This document shows, one piece after another, positions 41,301 through 52,920 of a stretch of 64,000 nt of DNA; the stretch's first letter is position 1, and each line of letters opens with the position of its first letter. The notes under the pieces were generated by a model. It was not told the DNA's origin, searched no databases, and was given only the letters and a program-made list of their open reading frames with translations. The DNA comes from Malurus cyaneus samueli (taxonomy: Eukaryota; Chordata; Aves; Passeriformes; Maluridae). The translations under genes and the position numbers were made by a program. The DNA is taken from the NCBI GenBank assembly GCA_009741485.1, contig CM019218.1:44974840-45038839 (forward strand), in the 5' to 3' direction.

Positions 41301-43479
41301 AATATTTTTATATGACATGTGGAAAAATCCCATCTTCAGAATCATCTCTGGTTTGGATAAACATTTATGAGCAAACACCAGCCCATGACTAAAGCCATGT
41401 TGTGTTTGGGAAAGGGATCACTCCAACCTTATGGCTTAGAAAAGGGCACAGCCATAAGCACTACATACACAATCCTCACGTGCTTTGCTTTTTTTTTTTT
41501 TTCTTAAAACAGTTGCAACTTACTCTGTAAACATTACACTGGTGATTTCCTCCAGCTAAGAATATTGAGTGGGTTGCTGAAATGAATGCTTAATGATTTT
41601 TACATCTACCTCCTCTGCCCTTTAAACTGTAAATTGATTGTTATGCAAAGGCTATTAATTTAACAAAGCATATTAAATTTCCACTGAGGAGCTTCTCCTG
41701 AGTTGGCATTTCCCTGGTCTTTCCTCTTGTTAACTGCATGGATCATACCTCACTTGCTGCAATTACAACCTAGTACATCAACATTAATTATTTCCCTGGT
41801 AATGGCAGGTGCATGTGCAGAATTGAAGGTCTAGCCCACACTACCAGGTGGATGAGAAAGTCTCTGGCATTCAGTAAAAAACAGGAGCAAGAACCTTTCT
41901 TGCAGATCTTTGTATCTCAGCCCCTCACTTCATTTTCAGTAAATCATACTTTGCATAATCTCCTTCAGCCCTCAGTTCCTGAAGGCATCTCAATTCAATG
42001 TAGCTCATGCAAAGGCATTTTCTTGAAACACCAATCTATGCAGGAAGGTAAGATGCTTGCTTGGAATCCTCTTCAGCCCTTTAATCCCATGCTCTAATAT
42101 TTTCAACTGAAGAGATAAATCACACCTGTTAAGCATATATCAAGCACCTTATCCATCTTACTGAATGTTTAGTTAAAGCTTACCATTATTTGTTACTGAT
42201 ATCTCTTGTCAGCATTCTTTTAGGCAGGAAAAGAAAGTCAACACTCAGATTTGCCAAGACTCTGCCCCAAAACAAAATGTACAACCAAGCATGTGTGCAG
42301 TGTACAGGAAGAAATGTGCTATCACAGATCACAACTCATCTCCTGATGAAGTTTTCATAACAAAATAGCCAAGAAATTCCAGTAAGGATCCACTTTGAGA
42401 CAAACTCAGGAAGCAGATCTCTGCCTCTCAATTTCTGTTCATCAAGAAATACTTCCATACATTTTTATTTGAAAATTTCACAGAGATGACACAAGAATTC
42501 ACAGTTGCTTCTCAGCAGTGAAATCAGGAGGCTCTTAGAGATAGAGTTAATATAAAATGAAGGTATAAGCACAACGGGGCACATATACACAAATTACTCT
42601 TGAGCTAGGCAGCTGGAGCAGGGCTAACATCACGGGCTATAAGGAAGGCATCCAAGGCAGGCTAGAAATTATATCTGAGAAATCAAGAGAGCTCCACATA
42701 GTTCATTCTGTCATTCTGAAATCTGTACTGGTGTCTGCTGCTTGCTCAAGCTTGTTCAGGAGAGCAGATACAAGCCACCATCACACCTCACTTGCACTAC
42801 AGATGACCCTTGAATCCCTGCTGCTTGTGCTGGAAGCGTGGGCACAGCTCCTGGGCAGCACACAGAGCTTTGGCAGTGCATGTCCAAGCCGAAAGGCAGC
42901 ACTCCCTTTGACTTCCATGGGCATGAGGCTCAGGCACAGAGACATGGGATAAGGTTACGCACTAAAAAATCAGTGTTGAAAGCATTGTAGCAGTTAAGGA
43001 AATAAACACTCACTTATTAATTTCAATTCAAATAATATTAGGCCCAAAGATTAAAATACTGGACATATAACTAAAAACTCCCCACCTGAAAAAAAAAGCA
43101 AACTTAAAGTGTTCTGCTTCTTTTTTGTTGTGGTTATTAATATCGATAGCTCATCCAGTACTGACAGTTTTCATTTGAGGCCCACTGTTAACACAGTATC
43201 TCCAAGCCTGGGCATTTCAAGGAGCAAAACTCTGAGTCCCATGAAAAGTATTAATGAATTACACACATCCACCTTTCACACATTGAGCTTTCCAGTAATT
43301 ATCCATAACTCAAACAATACAAGTTGCTTGGGGAATGGCTATTCCACATCCCCTGATGCCCAGAAGTTTTTATGTGTGCTGTTAGCAATATCCTCTATGA
43401 CCTCCATACAATCCTTTTAAATTGTAGCTGAATATCTAAGAGAACAGCTTTCTAATAATCCATTTTTTTCTAGAGGTAC
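35332..43479. other. Interval upstream of the OSBPL5 start exon, 8.1 kb
   Basis: This is either the intron leading into OSBPL5 or an intergenic gap after an upstream gene. I see no convincing CpG island, no terminal exon with poly(A) signal that continues candidate exon D, and no identifiable transposon. Several AATAAA hexamers occur, but none in a context that supports a gene end. Confidence 0.6.
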
Positions 43480-43576
43480 CTCGGGGCTGAAGGACTCCAG
43501 GCTGTGGAAAGTGTCCACCACAACAGGCTTTGGGAAGAGGGAGCCCAGTCCCACATGGGACCTGCCATCCCCATAC
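43480..43576 (-). CDS. Candidate coding exon D, unidentified, upstream of OSBPL5
   Basis: I do not recognise this exon. It has 97 bases: one base completing a split codon, then 32 codons beginning YGDGRSHVGLG, with FPKPVVVD and ending FHSLESFSPE. Third codon positions are mostly G or C in an otherwise AT-rich stretch, which suggests selection on coding. The acceptor is CCTGTCACCCTGCAG and the donor CCCCGAG/GTACCT. Entered from exon B the split codon is TGG (Trp). It leaves in phase 0, matching the open phase-0 start of the OSBPL5 exon at 35331. The acceptor is followed at once by GTATGG, so the same site also reads as a donor. Confidence 0.55.
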
Positions 43577-46500
43577 CTGCAGGGTGACAGGATGTTGCAT
43601 AAACTCAGGGTAGCGAGGTATGGTATCAGGTACACAGAAACATAACTAAGACAGTAACTTAGCTGCTTGAGCTAAAGCTATTGGAGATTTAAAGCCATAA
43701 CAAGAATACTTTGCTTTGGACAGGGGTGCAATTACATCATTTGCAAGAAGGCCACATCTTCAAGGTCAGTTCTTGCCTTGATATTTTTCTTTGAAAAGAA
43801 CATATTAAACAGCATCATTACAGCATCATCCTGCTATCTAAATCACATAATGAGATCATATTCCCTTTTAATGGAAGGATCCTACTTTTAATGACATTTA
43901 AAACCCCAAATGACTGCAAGCCTCACTGATGGCTTTCTATGATATCCACCTCTGCCTTTATACAATAAAGTCTAGAAAAGGCACAGCCTTGGGGCTACAT
44001 TCCCACCACACAATTACTAGGAAATATCAAGCTAATTTAAAGACCTGCTTTCGTGCTTGATAAGGGTCCTTCTGACATTATTCCCTTGTTAGTGAAATAT
44101 TGCCCCTTTGTAACAAAGTGAACCAAAATCAATTTCTACCTCAAGTCTGTTGAGCCATTCCCAGACTTGGTCTCAAAAGGGAACTTTGACACGGTAGTAA
44201 GGCACAGGTAATGGCAGGAAAGGATATTTGCAGACCATCGTACAAGATGGAATGCAAGTACTGTTCAATGTCACAAAGATTCAATTCCGGATTATGCCAT
44301 GAGCATCCACCATCCCAAAGAATTTAGATTAGAAGTATATTTCTGCTTTGACATCTTGTATGAACACAAATGATATTTCCACCCAATGGCTCTGACCCCA
44401 AGCTTCTAAACTATAGCTGACCTGGCTCATCTTCTTCTGAGAAACAGGTAAGTGATGGAGAAACGAGCACATCCTGTGGGGCCTTAATCATGTTGAATTT
44501 TCCACTCCCCTACTTTCTTGTTTCTTCTGTCAGATTCAGACAGGATCTGTAAATCTCAGGGGCCTTCAATAAGGAGGGCTGAATAAACATGACCAAATAA
44601 ATTTTAAGTAAGTGCATCTATTTTTGAAGAGATCCTTCTATGCCCCTGTTCAGCTTTTCAGACTTTTGGGCACTATAGTATACCAAGAGATGCTGTGCAG
44701 TGGTTTAAATTTAGCATCCACCTATACTTCCTCTGATATAGCCACTCTCCCTGAATTCTACAGGAAATGAATATACTGAGTATCTTTGCATAAGCCTCAC
44801 TATTTCTCAGACACGATGGCATCCAGCTCTTCCTTCAACAATAGTTGTAAGATGGTGCTGCAGTTATTTTGGTCCTAAATTTTTAATTAAAAATCTCTGC
44901 AGGAGGAGGGAAACTAGACAACACAGTAAGAGTGTGTAGGGTGGGATTTGTGCTGTGCTAAATGAGCCCAAAGGACTCAAACAGTGCAAAGGCTGACAGA
45001 GCACACACGAAGAAACCCACTCTCAGCCTCAATTCTCATGCTAAAAGGCTTTCTGTGCCTACCCCAGTCCCTCCTTCCCTCCCAGTTTACCTCCCACAGT
45101 GAAAACAAGCAGACAGGATAAACAGTTTGCACTGTGGCTTTCCTTTGATTTGGCCGGAGTGAGTTCTAGGCACACAGGTGGATGAGCACACCCATGTCAT
45201 ACAAATTTAACAGTGTATTTGTCTTTGCCCTGTTCAACTAAACTATCCCAGGATTTTTGCCAGTGACTACTCTGCTACTCATACAATTGTCCGACTACCA
45301 CGTGCAGCATGCTGGGCAAAGGCAAGACTGAAACTGAGTTATCAGCTGTAAGCTAAAGCCCTGGAGAATCAGGGCTCCCAGGCTCACGGGCAGCAAACAT
45401 AACCATGCAGCTCTTGACAAAAGACAACAAATCTGAAAGCCAGGAAATTCAGGAATAGGACTCCTCTGTCACTTTAAAGTTAACCTATACTGACACCAGC
45501 TTTTTTTTATCACTGAATGGAAAGATCCAGGCAAAAAAATTCAAACTGAAACAATAGTATAGCTCGACTATAAACCCTTCTGGCTACAAGCACTGACAAC
45601 TGGAAATACAAGGGGGGCCAAAATCACCCGTGCCTGGAGAGCTGGGAGCTCCCAGCTGGGGAGAGTAAAGGAAGCACTAATTATGCAGCATAATACCAAC
45701 ACAAGGATGTCCATGCCAGTTCCAGCACTGCCACAGGGGAGGGAGGAGAGCTCAAAGGAGGATACAGAGAACAAGGGGCACCTGCAGACCCTGCTTCTAT
45801 AGGTTTATGGATCACACTGACCTTCAGTGGCTCCATGTCAAAAGCATAAATGTGGCTTTAAACAAACACAAATCCCTGCCTCCCACACAAATGTAAGCTG
45901 AGGTCTGGTGTAAAAGGAAGATCAGGTCCTCAGCATCCAGACTGGCCTTGTCTGAAAGGAAGCCAAACACAATGCAGCCAGTTCACAGCATTTTTCTTTA
46001 TCACAGTGCTAAGAGCAGCTATACAATGCTTTCCAATAAAGAACACAGCAATTTATCACAGAGAGACAGGAGTTAGCAGGAAACACTCCCATTATCTCTG
46101 CTATGGAACGGAAGTGACAAAGTGAACAGCTAAAAGGTGACAGCCAGTTTTTATGAGGCCAGGCTTCAGCTCCTCTCAGGGCTGACCAGCTCTTCTTTTC
46201 CACACCAGGAATAGAGAGAGAGGCTTCAGCTATGTGGGTCTCACACAACAGGAGCTGGAGCTGCTACACTGTGACATCTCAAGACAAACCAAAATGAAAA
46301 TATCTGTACTCTGTCAGATACTCAGGCTGTGTAAATCAGGGAGGTTTTGTGGCCTCCATAGCAGGGTGATGCTGACTGACAATGGGGAGTCAGGGCTGAG
46401 CATCCAATTGGTACAAGAGTGGCAATCTCGAAGACCTGCAGTGCTGTAAAAAGAGGGCAGAGGAGAGCAAGAGCCTATGGCACTCCCTGGCAACTATTTG

Positions 46501-47282
46501 GTCTGTATTAGAAAAGCAGGCTTCAAAGTGGTTGCTGCCTACAAGCTCCAAACACAGAAAAATTTATAAACACAAGAGCCCAGATGGGAAAGATTTGAAA
46601 AGTTTGGGAGGGCAACAGGGGAAAGAATAAACAAATACCTCTGAAATGAAGTAAGGAAGCACTTAAAATGGCAGGAGGCTAGATGGTCTGTACAGACTTT
46701 GTGGTGACTCTACAAGGTACAAAATCTTTAAGGTCCCAAGGCTGTGCACATGTACCAAATTCCCCTACAGCACACAAACACAGGCTGCTATTACCAACTC
46801 CCAGCAACAAATTATTGCTCAGCCATTAGCAGTCAGGAGGCACAGCAACCCAAAGTGTTAGGAACTGTATAAACACATAACAAATAATTGCCTCTGCCTC
46901 AAAAAGCATATTGGGTTTCTATTATCTTGAGCAGCACTTGGACCCAAATGTATTTGCTAAACAGCAACAGACCACAGAAGCTAATGTCTGAGTGAAGCAG
47001 AGAAAACTAAAGAGCGTAGCATTATAATGTCTTCCCCTCGATCAGGTCAGCTCATTCAATGCCTTTCGCAGCAAAACTAATATTCCACAGCACTCATCTC
47101 TTCATCTTTAGAGAAATGTACAAACACAGATATTAACAACTTCTCTCCTGTGCAGCATCACCTCAGACACCAGTGATGAGACTGCTGTAAGGACAACTGA
47201 GCTTTTTATAATGAACAATTTCCTATCTGTTTAAAAGTGGAGGCAAGGAGACAAATAAAAGGAGATCCTCAGAACCCCTCAC
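43577..47282. other. Interval between candidate exons D and B
   Basis: It holds short open frames on both strands without recognisable products. No transposon is identified. Confidence 0.6.
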
Positions 47283-47469
47283 CAGTCGATCCGGCAGACT
47301 CCTGTGGGAGTGGGGCCAAGCTGAGACTGCCTCTGTCTGTCAATCTCATACAAACTGTCCTGACTGCTGCCAAGTGACGCAGGTAAGGACCTGTCTGATG
47401 TCTCTGCCTCTTCTTCAGGACTGCCAATGTTGCTGGACTCTTTAACGTGAAAGATCAGTTGCTGACAGC
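47283..47469 (-). CDS. Candidate coding exon B, unidentified
   Basis: I do not recognise this exon. It has 187 bases: two bases completing a codon, 61 codons and two bases left over. It starts CQQLIFHVKESSNIG, has an acidic patch SPEEEAETSD and a Ser/Gln-rich stretch containing DSLYEIDRQRQ, and ends GVCRID. The acceptor is GTGGGAACTGCAG with T-rich sequence about 20 bases upstream; the donor is CGACTG/GTGAGG. Its entry phase fits candidate exon C and its exit phase fits D. Joined directly to OSBPL5 at 35331 it would give TGA, so it cannot extend that protein without D. Confidence 0.5.
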
Positions 47470-48196
47470 CTGCAGTTCCCACTCGGTGCAAACAGAATAG
47501 ACAAAACCCATGAGTCAGCTCAGAGAAAGTAATGTAACCCAGCCAAAGGACTCCCACAGATCACCTTCCTCCTAGAAAGAGGCAGCAAAGACCAGGGTGA
47601 GCTGGACACAAGGCTGGGTTACAACCCAGCTGCAGTTTTGTCCAAGGTCAGCTGCTTGCTCTTGACAAACATACACCAGTTTTACCAACTGCTGCCTGCT
47701 TGTGCCACCCTGGCAGCCCGAGCACCACCCAGCTGCAGCCTCAGCTTGCAGGCAGAGACCCAGACTGCTCATGGGAGTCACCTCTGCAGCCATCAGGAGT
47801 CAATGAGGTCAGGGAAAACACAGCAAAGAAGATTTGCACCTTGCTCTGCAAAACCAGCCACTTGCAGTTTGGAAAGCTGTTTCCAAAGCAGTGCTCAGTC
47901 TGGAGGTAATGAAGTTGAGAAACACAGCATGGAAATGGCACTCACAACAAGCAAAGGTGGGAATTAAATGAGACAGAGGTGACACCAACTCAGAGGAGGA
48001 AACCATTAGGTTCTGTGAAAATTTACTTCCCTCAACAACCTGACAAGGTAACTATGCCAACAAGCAGCACAACAAAGCATGTTCCTTCCAACAAAGCTTT
48101 GCAGTCCCCTAATGGCACCGGCTCTTCCTCCCCACAAACTCCTTTACCTCAGCATCACCTTAAAATAATTTAAAATACCTTAAAATAATCTCTTAC

Positions 48197-48408
48197 CTTG
48201 CAGAAGAAAAAGATCATATATACTTATTTTCTGTGGTGGAAGAGAACCTAGAAACTTTAGATAGGTCTCATGTTTCCAAACACCTGTCATCAGGCATGTG
48301 CAATTAAGACAGTTCTTCCCCAGAAGATCCCAGTCTGCTGGTGGCACCCCATTCCCCAGATTCTCTGCATATAAAGTGATTTCTACACCAAATGTATTTC
48401 TCCTTTGC
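48197..48408 (-). CDS. Candidate coding exon C, unidentified
   Basis: I do not recognise this exon. It has 212 bases: one base, 70 codons and one base. It begins QRRNTFGVEITLYAENLG, includes PPADWDLLGKNC and KHETYLKFLG, and ends ISIYDLFLLQ. The donor is perfect (CTGCAAG/GTAAGAG). The acceptor TTGGTGTTTGCAG is moderate, and an equally phase-compatible acceptor (GTCTTGTAG) would start it at 48444. Codon third positions are less GC-rich than in exons A and D, so this is the weakest link. It has the length class (2 modulo 3) needed to connect exon A to exon B. Confidence 0.38.
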
Positions 48409-50077
48409 CTGCAAACACCAAGAGTCTTCCCCACACATTTCTTGCTACAAGACACATACAGATCATCCAGATGAACCCCACTGATTAACCATGATGTTTA
48501 GGATTATAGTGTCTGTTTGGAATTTTTCAAAATTTCACTCTGTATCTGTTGTCCATTGGTCTCTAGACTACCTTACCCTACTGATGACTGAGACAGATGA
48601 CCAGAGATAAGTGTTTCACATCCGCCAGGCACTCACATTTCACGGCTGCAAGTGGTTTTTTGGAACCCAAATTTGTGACATTGCTAAAATACCCTTCTAT
48701 TTCCCTGACTGCTCAAAGGCACTTCCAAGTAAGCATTACTAGAATTCACATCTCTGCCACTACATTGCCAATTGGCTGTAAATAAAAGCAAAGGTCAATA
48801 ACCAGTTTGAAAGTGAATAAAATCTTGAGTACTTTATTTATAAATAAACAACAACCATGACTCACATGACTCACAGTCATGACTTTATAGCCAACACACT
48901 GGCCAGTTCTTAGTTCCTTAACTGTGAATGCATAATGACAGTAACACCAAGCCTTTCCACTGTATCTCCAGTCACAAAGACAAGATTATAACTACACAGC
49001 ATATTCAACATTTGCTTGTCAAAGAGTTATTGAGACAGTCTGCAAACCAAGACTTGTTCTATACATTATTTCGTACCAGTTCACCCATGTTAAATTACAA
49101 GTACTATTTGCTGATATATTTCTGATGATACAACAAAAGCATGGATGTAATCAGAGCCAAAGAGAAGTGCTTTATACTGGAAGAGCTGGTTCTTCTTTCC
49201 CACAGGGGAACAAGCCACACTGGTATAAGCATGTTCATACTGGCACAGCTGAATTTGCACTACGGGAGGGTTGTATCAATATTACAGAACAACAGTTTAA
49301 AAGTAGTGCAAGTTGTTTACATAGGCAAGACCTAATTTTGTGGAGATTTGTTCCTGATCTTGAAAACACTGCAAAACCTCCCAATTCCATAAGCAATTTT
49401 GACACAGAGCAGAATTGGGCTGATCATGGGTTTAGATGAATAAAATATACTACAAATCACTGCAGACCACTCGATAATAACAACAGCAACAAAAACATAC
49501 ACAGGGGGCACACTTCCATGTGGGCTCTCACTAATAAAGTGAGTTATACCAGCCCTTTTGGTAGGTGAAAAGATACCCAAGTTGTTTAGCAGCAGAGGGC
49601 AGTAAAATGGCTAACCTTGTTATATCAGTCCAAATTCCTTAAAATGTCAACTGATGAAGCAAATCACAGGATGCCACTGCCACAGCTGCTGCTGTCAGAA
49701 TTCAAGCCTCAAGGGAGCTGAGTGCCGGTGTGGTTTTGAGCAGACAAGCAGAAATGCAAACAGGGTGTTCAGACACTTTAAAATCAATTAGATACAAATC
49801 CTGCCAGAAAAAGATTCCCAAAGCATAAGGCTACAAATGTTCAACGAACTCACTGCAATTGCATAAGATTGTGTCCAGCCTCAGAGAGATGGGAATGGAA
49901 ACAAAGAAGAGGAGACTGAAAGGAGGGGAATAAGAGACAAGGGGAGAAGAGGAGGTCAGGTAAAAAAGGAGACTGAAAGGCATAAAGGAAGAGCTGACAC
50001 AAAGGGAGGATTTTAGAGAGTTATAAGAAAGTAGGAAGGTTGGGATCAGTCTTGGGGAACAGGAAAAGGACACTCAC
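48409..50077. other. Interval between candidate exons A and C
   Basis: Apart from the purine-rich tract at its right end, nothing is recognised. Confidence 0.6.
49888..50040. repeat. Purine-rich tract on plus (pyrimidine-rich on the gene strand)
   Basis: About 150 bases are dominated by G and A (GGAGACTGAAAGGAGGGGAA and similar, with GGAGACTGAAAGG occurring twice). It starts about 40 bases inside the intron that follows candidate exon A, so its transcript would be CU-rich. Confidence 0.75.
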
Positions 50078-50397
50078 CTCAGTGTTTGCTGCCTCAGACG
50101 GCAATCACTCTCCTCTCCCACGCGACACCTGCATTCAGAGCCAGCATCCCTTCCCCAGCTCCTCACCACTCGCGACATGCACAGAGGGCTTTCTGATCCC
50201 TCCTGGATGCTCCACTGCTCCGAGTTGCAGATCAGCACAGGACCCAGGGAAGACACCGGCACGCACAGCCTCTGCTCCAGGGGCACATGGCACTCGAACA
50301 CACCTCCCACACGCTGCCAGCACCCGGTCTGCGAGCCCAGCTCTCGCTCAGAGAACCAGACCGACTCTGTAACCACGGTGGCTTGTGGAAGACAATC
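50078..50397 (-). CDS. Candidate coding exon A, Cys-rich, unidentified; or GC-rich 5' UTR/promoter exon
   Basis: I do not recognise this exon. It has 320 bases, open for 106 codons plus two bases from DCLPQATVVTESVWF to RLRQQTL, with nine cysteines. Codon choice is strongly exon-like (many CTG, GTG, GAG, ATC). The acceptor GTGCTCCTTCTCAG and donor CACTGAG/GTGAGTG are both good. The segment has about 15 CpGs in 320 bases, far above its surroundings. The frame continues open only 17 codons further upstream, to a TAA at 50451-50449. It could instead be a non-coding first exon of OSBPL5 with a weak CpG-island promoter; the donor fits that as well. Confidence 0.5.
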
Positions 50398-50738
50398 CTG
50401 AGAAGGAGCACAACGTGATTCAAGCCAGCGATATGTCCAAAGAAAGCCTTAAACAATAGCCCTGACGGGTGTGATCTGCCACTGTTTGGCAGGGGAAGTT
50501 CAGGCTGCAATGCCCATCGACAATAATTAATTGTCAGCACTGTTAACAGTTTCGCTGCTGATCAAAGCAGCTGGGCAGCACTGGGAGAATTACAGCCAGT
50601 TGCTGTCACTTATCAAAGCACGGCAGCAATAAACAATCTGCAACTCTGTGACAGACTCTATTCCTGACACACATAATCTCTCATTCTCATTCTGTTTCTT
50701 TTTAGTGGCTTTTTAGCACACAGAATCCCTGTGCAATC

Positions 50739-50800
50739 AAAAATAAAAAACAAAACAAAACAAAACAACAAAACAACCCAAACCAAAATAAACAACCCTC
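50739..50800. repeat. (AAAAC)n-type simple repeat
   Basis: Alternating AAAAC/AAC units with a few interruptions, just upstream (on the minus strand) of candidate exon A. Confidence 0.85.
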
Positions 50801-51400
50801 CCCAGTTCACTCTTTTCTGTAATTAGACTGATAGAAATATTCTTGCAATGTGGAATCACTCAGTGCACTCTGCATGGGACTCGGATACAATGGAATTTGA
50901 CAGATTTCTAAGCTGATGCAGCTGAGCACAATAAAAGCACCATTTCCTAAGATGTACAGAACCTAAACCTGTCACGCAGAGGCAGGCTTGCCAGGCACTG
51001 GTGCAGACTTCAGGTACACTAGCACAGTATTACTGCTTTAGCTTTAAAAACAATCCGATGGATGTTGCTAGTTACAGTATCCCATGGCAATTCTACACAT
51101 ATTTCAGTAGGCGAGCATGTGTAATTACAGCCGTGAATCACTCTGCCTCTGGAAAATATCCACATTTTTCCTTTTGTGGGTTTTCCTGATACTGCTAAAT
51201 TAAGAGATAAACACAGAACACACACCTCGGCCAAAGCTCGCTCCCAAGGCTGTTTGTGTTGCTGTTGTTCCCTCCAGGATGTGCTCTTACCCAGCCCTCA
51301 TCACAGTGAAGAAAAGTTTTGCAAATATCATCTTTATCTGCTGGCGTCACCCACTGCAGTGTATCAGTCCGTGTCTTTTTGTACAGTTTTACACTGACTT

Positions 51401-52920
51401 CACAGAATCAGAATCATACAATGGCTTGGGTTGAAAGGGATCTTAAAGAGCATCTCATTCCAAAACCACAGATACACTTCCACTAGATCAGGTTGCCCAG
51501 ATTCCCATCCAGCCTGGCCTTGAAGGGATGAGACATCCCAGGGATGAGACACACACAGCTTCTCTGGAAAACCTGTTCCAGTGCCTTATCATCCTCAAAG
51601 TGAAGAATTTCTTTATAACATCTAATCTAAACCTCTCCCCTTTAGTTTATACCATTCTCCCTCATCCCATCACTATCTGCTCATGAAAAAAAGTTGTTCT
51701 CTCTCTTTTTTATAACCCCATTTAAGTACTGGAAGGGCACAAAAAAGTCTCCCTAGAGCCTTCTCTCCTCCAGGCTAAACAACTCCAGCTCTCTTAGCCT
51801 GTCCTCACGGCAGAAATGCTCCATTCCTCTCATTATGTTCACGGCTCTCCTTTGGACTCATTCCAACAGATCCATCTCCTTCTTGTGTTGAGGGCCCCAG
51901 AGCTGAATGCAAGTGGGTTCTCATGAGAGAAGAGGGGCAGGAGCCTTCCCTTGGCACCAGGTTTCTTTTCTGACCACTTTAAAAATCCCTTCTTGTTATT
52001 CTTCACATCCCTTGCCAAGTACTCTTTCATCTGTGCCTTAGCTTTCCTGATCCCCTCCCAACACATCCAAACTGTATCCCTGGATATTTCCCAGTCCTCT
52101 AACCCTGCTTCCACTAACTGTGCATTTTCTTCCCACTCCTTAGCTTGAGGAGTCCTTGCTCAGCCGCGCTGTTTTCTGGCCTGCCTTACTTGATTTCTTA
52201 TACACTGGAGGGAGAGGTCATGTGCTCTAAGAAAAGTGGCCTTAAAGAGTTGCCAGCTCCAGTCAGCCAAGGACAGTTTCCCAGGGAATCTCATGCACTA
52301 ATTCTTTAAACAGCTGGAAGCTCACTATTCTAAAGTTCAAGGTCCTGACTTTGCTCTTTGCCACACCCATGTTTCTTGAGATCACAAACCCAGCCAGGGC
52401 ATGGTCACAACTACAGACCAGGCTGGTTCCAATCTTAACCCCTGTAATGTGTTGATTTGCATTGGTGACCGCTATGCTCACCAACACTTCTTCCCTCATT
52501 GGTTTGTCTAATACTTGGGTCTGAAATTTACCCTTGATGCACTCCAGGAGTCTTCTAGATTGCCTACAGCCAGCTGTATTGCTTTTCCAGCAGATATCTG
52601 CATGATTGAAATCCCCCATCAGAGTGAGAGCTTGTGAGCATGATGCCCTGGTCAGACACCTGTATTTGATCCCAGATTTGCTGGTCTGATCCTTGATTCT
52701 TACCCACAAGCTCAAACTGTGGCTGTTTCTCAGAGGCAGCCCTTCACATTCTGTCCATCCCTTAACATTCCCATCCCTTCCCAGCCTATCTCTTCTGAAA
52801 AGCTTGTAGCCCTCAACTGCAGTGCTCCAGTTGTGCGACTCGTGCCAACATGTTTCCATGATAACCATTCAGTCACAGTTCTCTAACTGAAAGAAGGTTT
52901 CCAACTCTTTTTGCTGAGTG
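51401..52920 (-). mobile_element. CR1 LINE, internally deleted: 3' end fused to the endonuclease region
   Basis: The plus strand at 51401-51935 is the antisense of a CR1 3' end (GAATCATACAATGGCTTGGG onward, with the usual 'lead to slip' of GTTCCAGTGCC and CTCCAGGCTAAACAACTCCAG). From about 51945 to 52920 the minus strand encodes the CR1 ORF2 endonuclease and following linker: GDFNHADICWKSN, LFKELVHEIPWETVLG, KAKAQM and DVKNNKKGF are readable. The catalytic GDFN motif is kept, but the SDH motif reads CDH. Stops and frameshifts break the frame. The reverse transcriptase domain, which should lie between the linker and the 3' UTR, is missing. The left end is close to the element's 3' terminus. 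Confidence 0.93.

Noticed and set aside
43480..50397. Reading candidate exons as CYLD-like, based on the CAP-Gly-like GVCRIDWYGDG segment
   Set aside because: Only a few residues resemble that fold and the surrounding order does not match the family, so no name is given.
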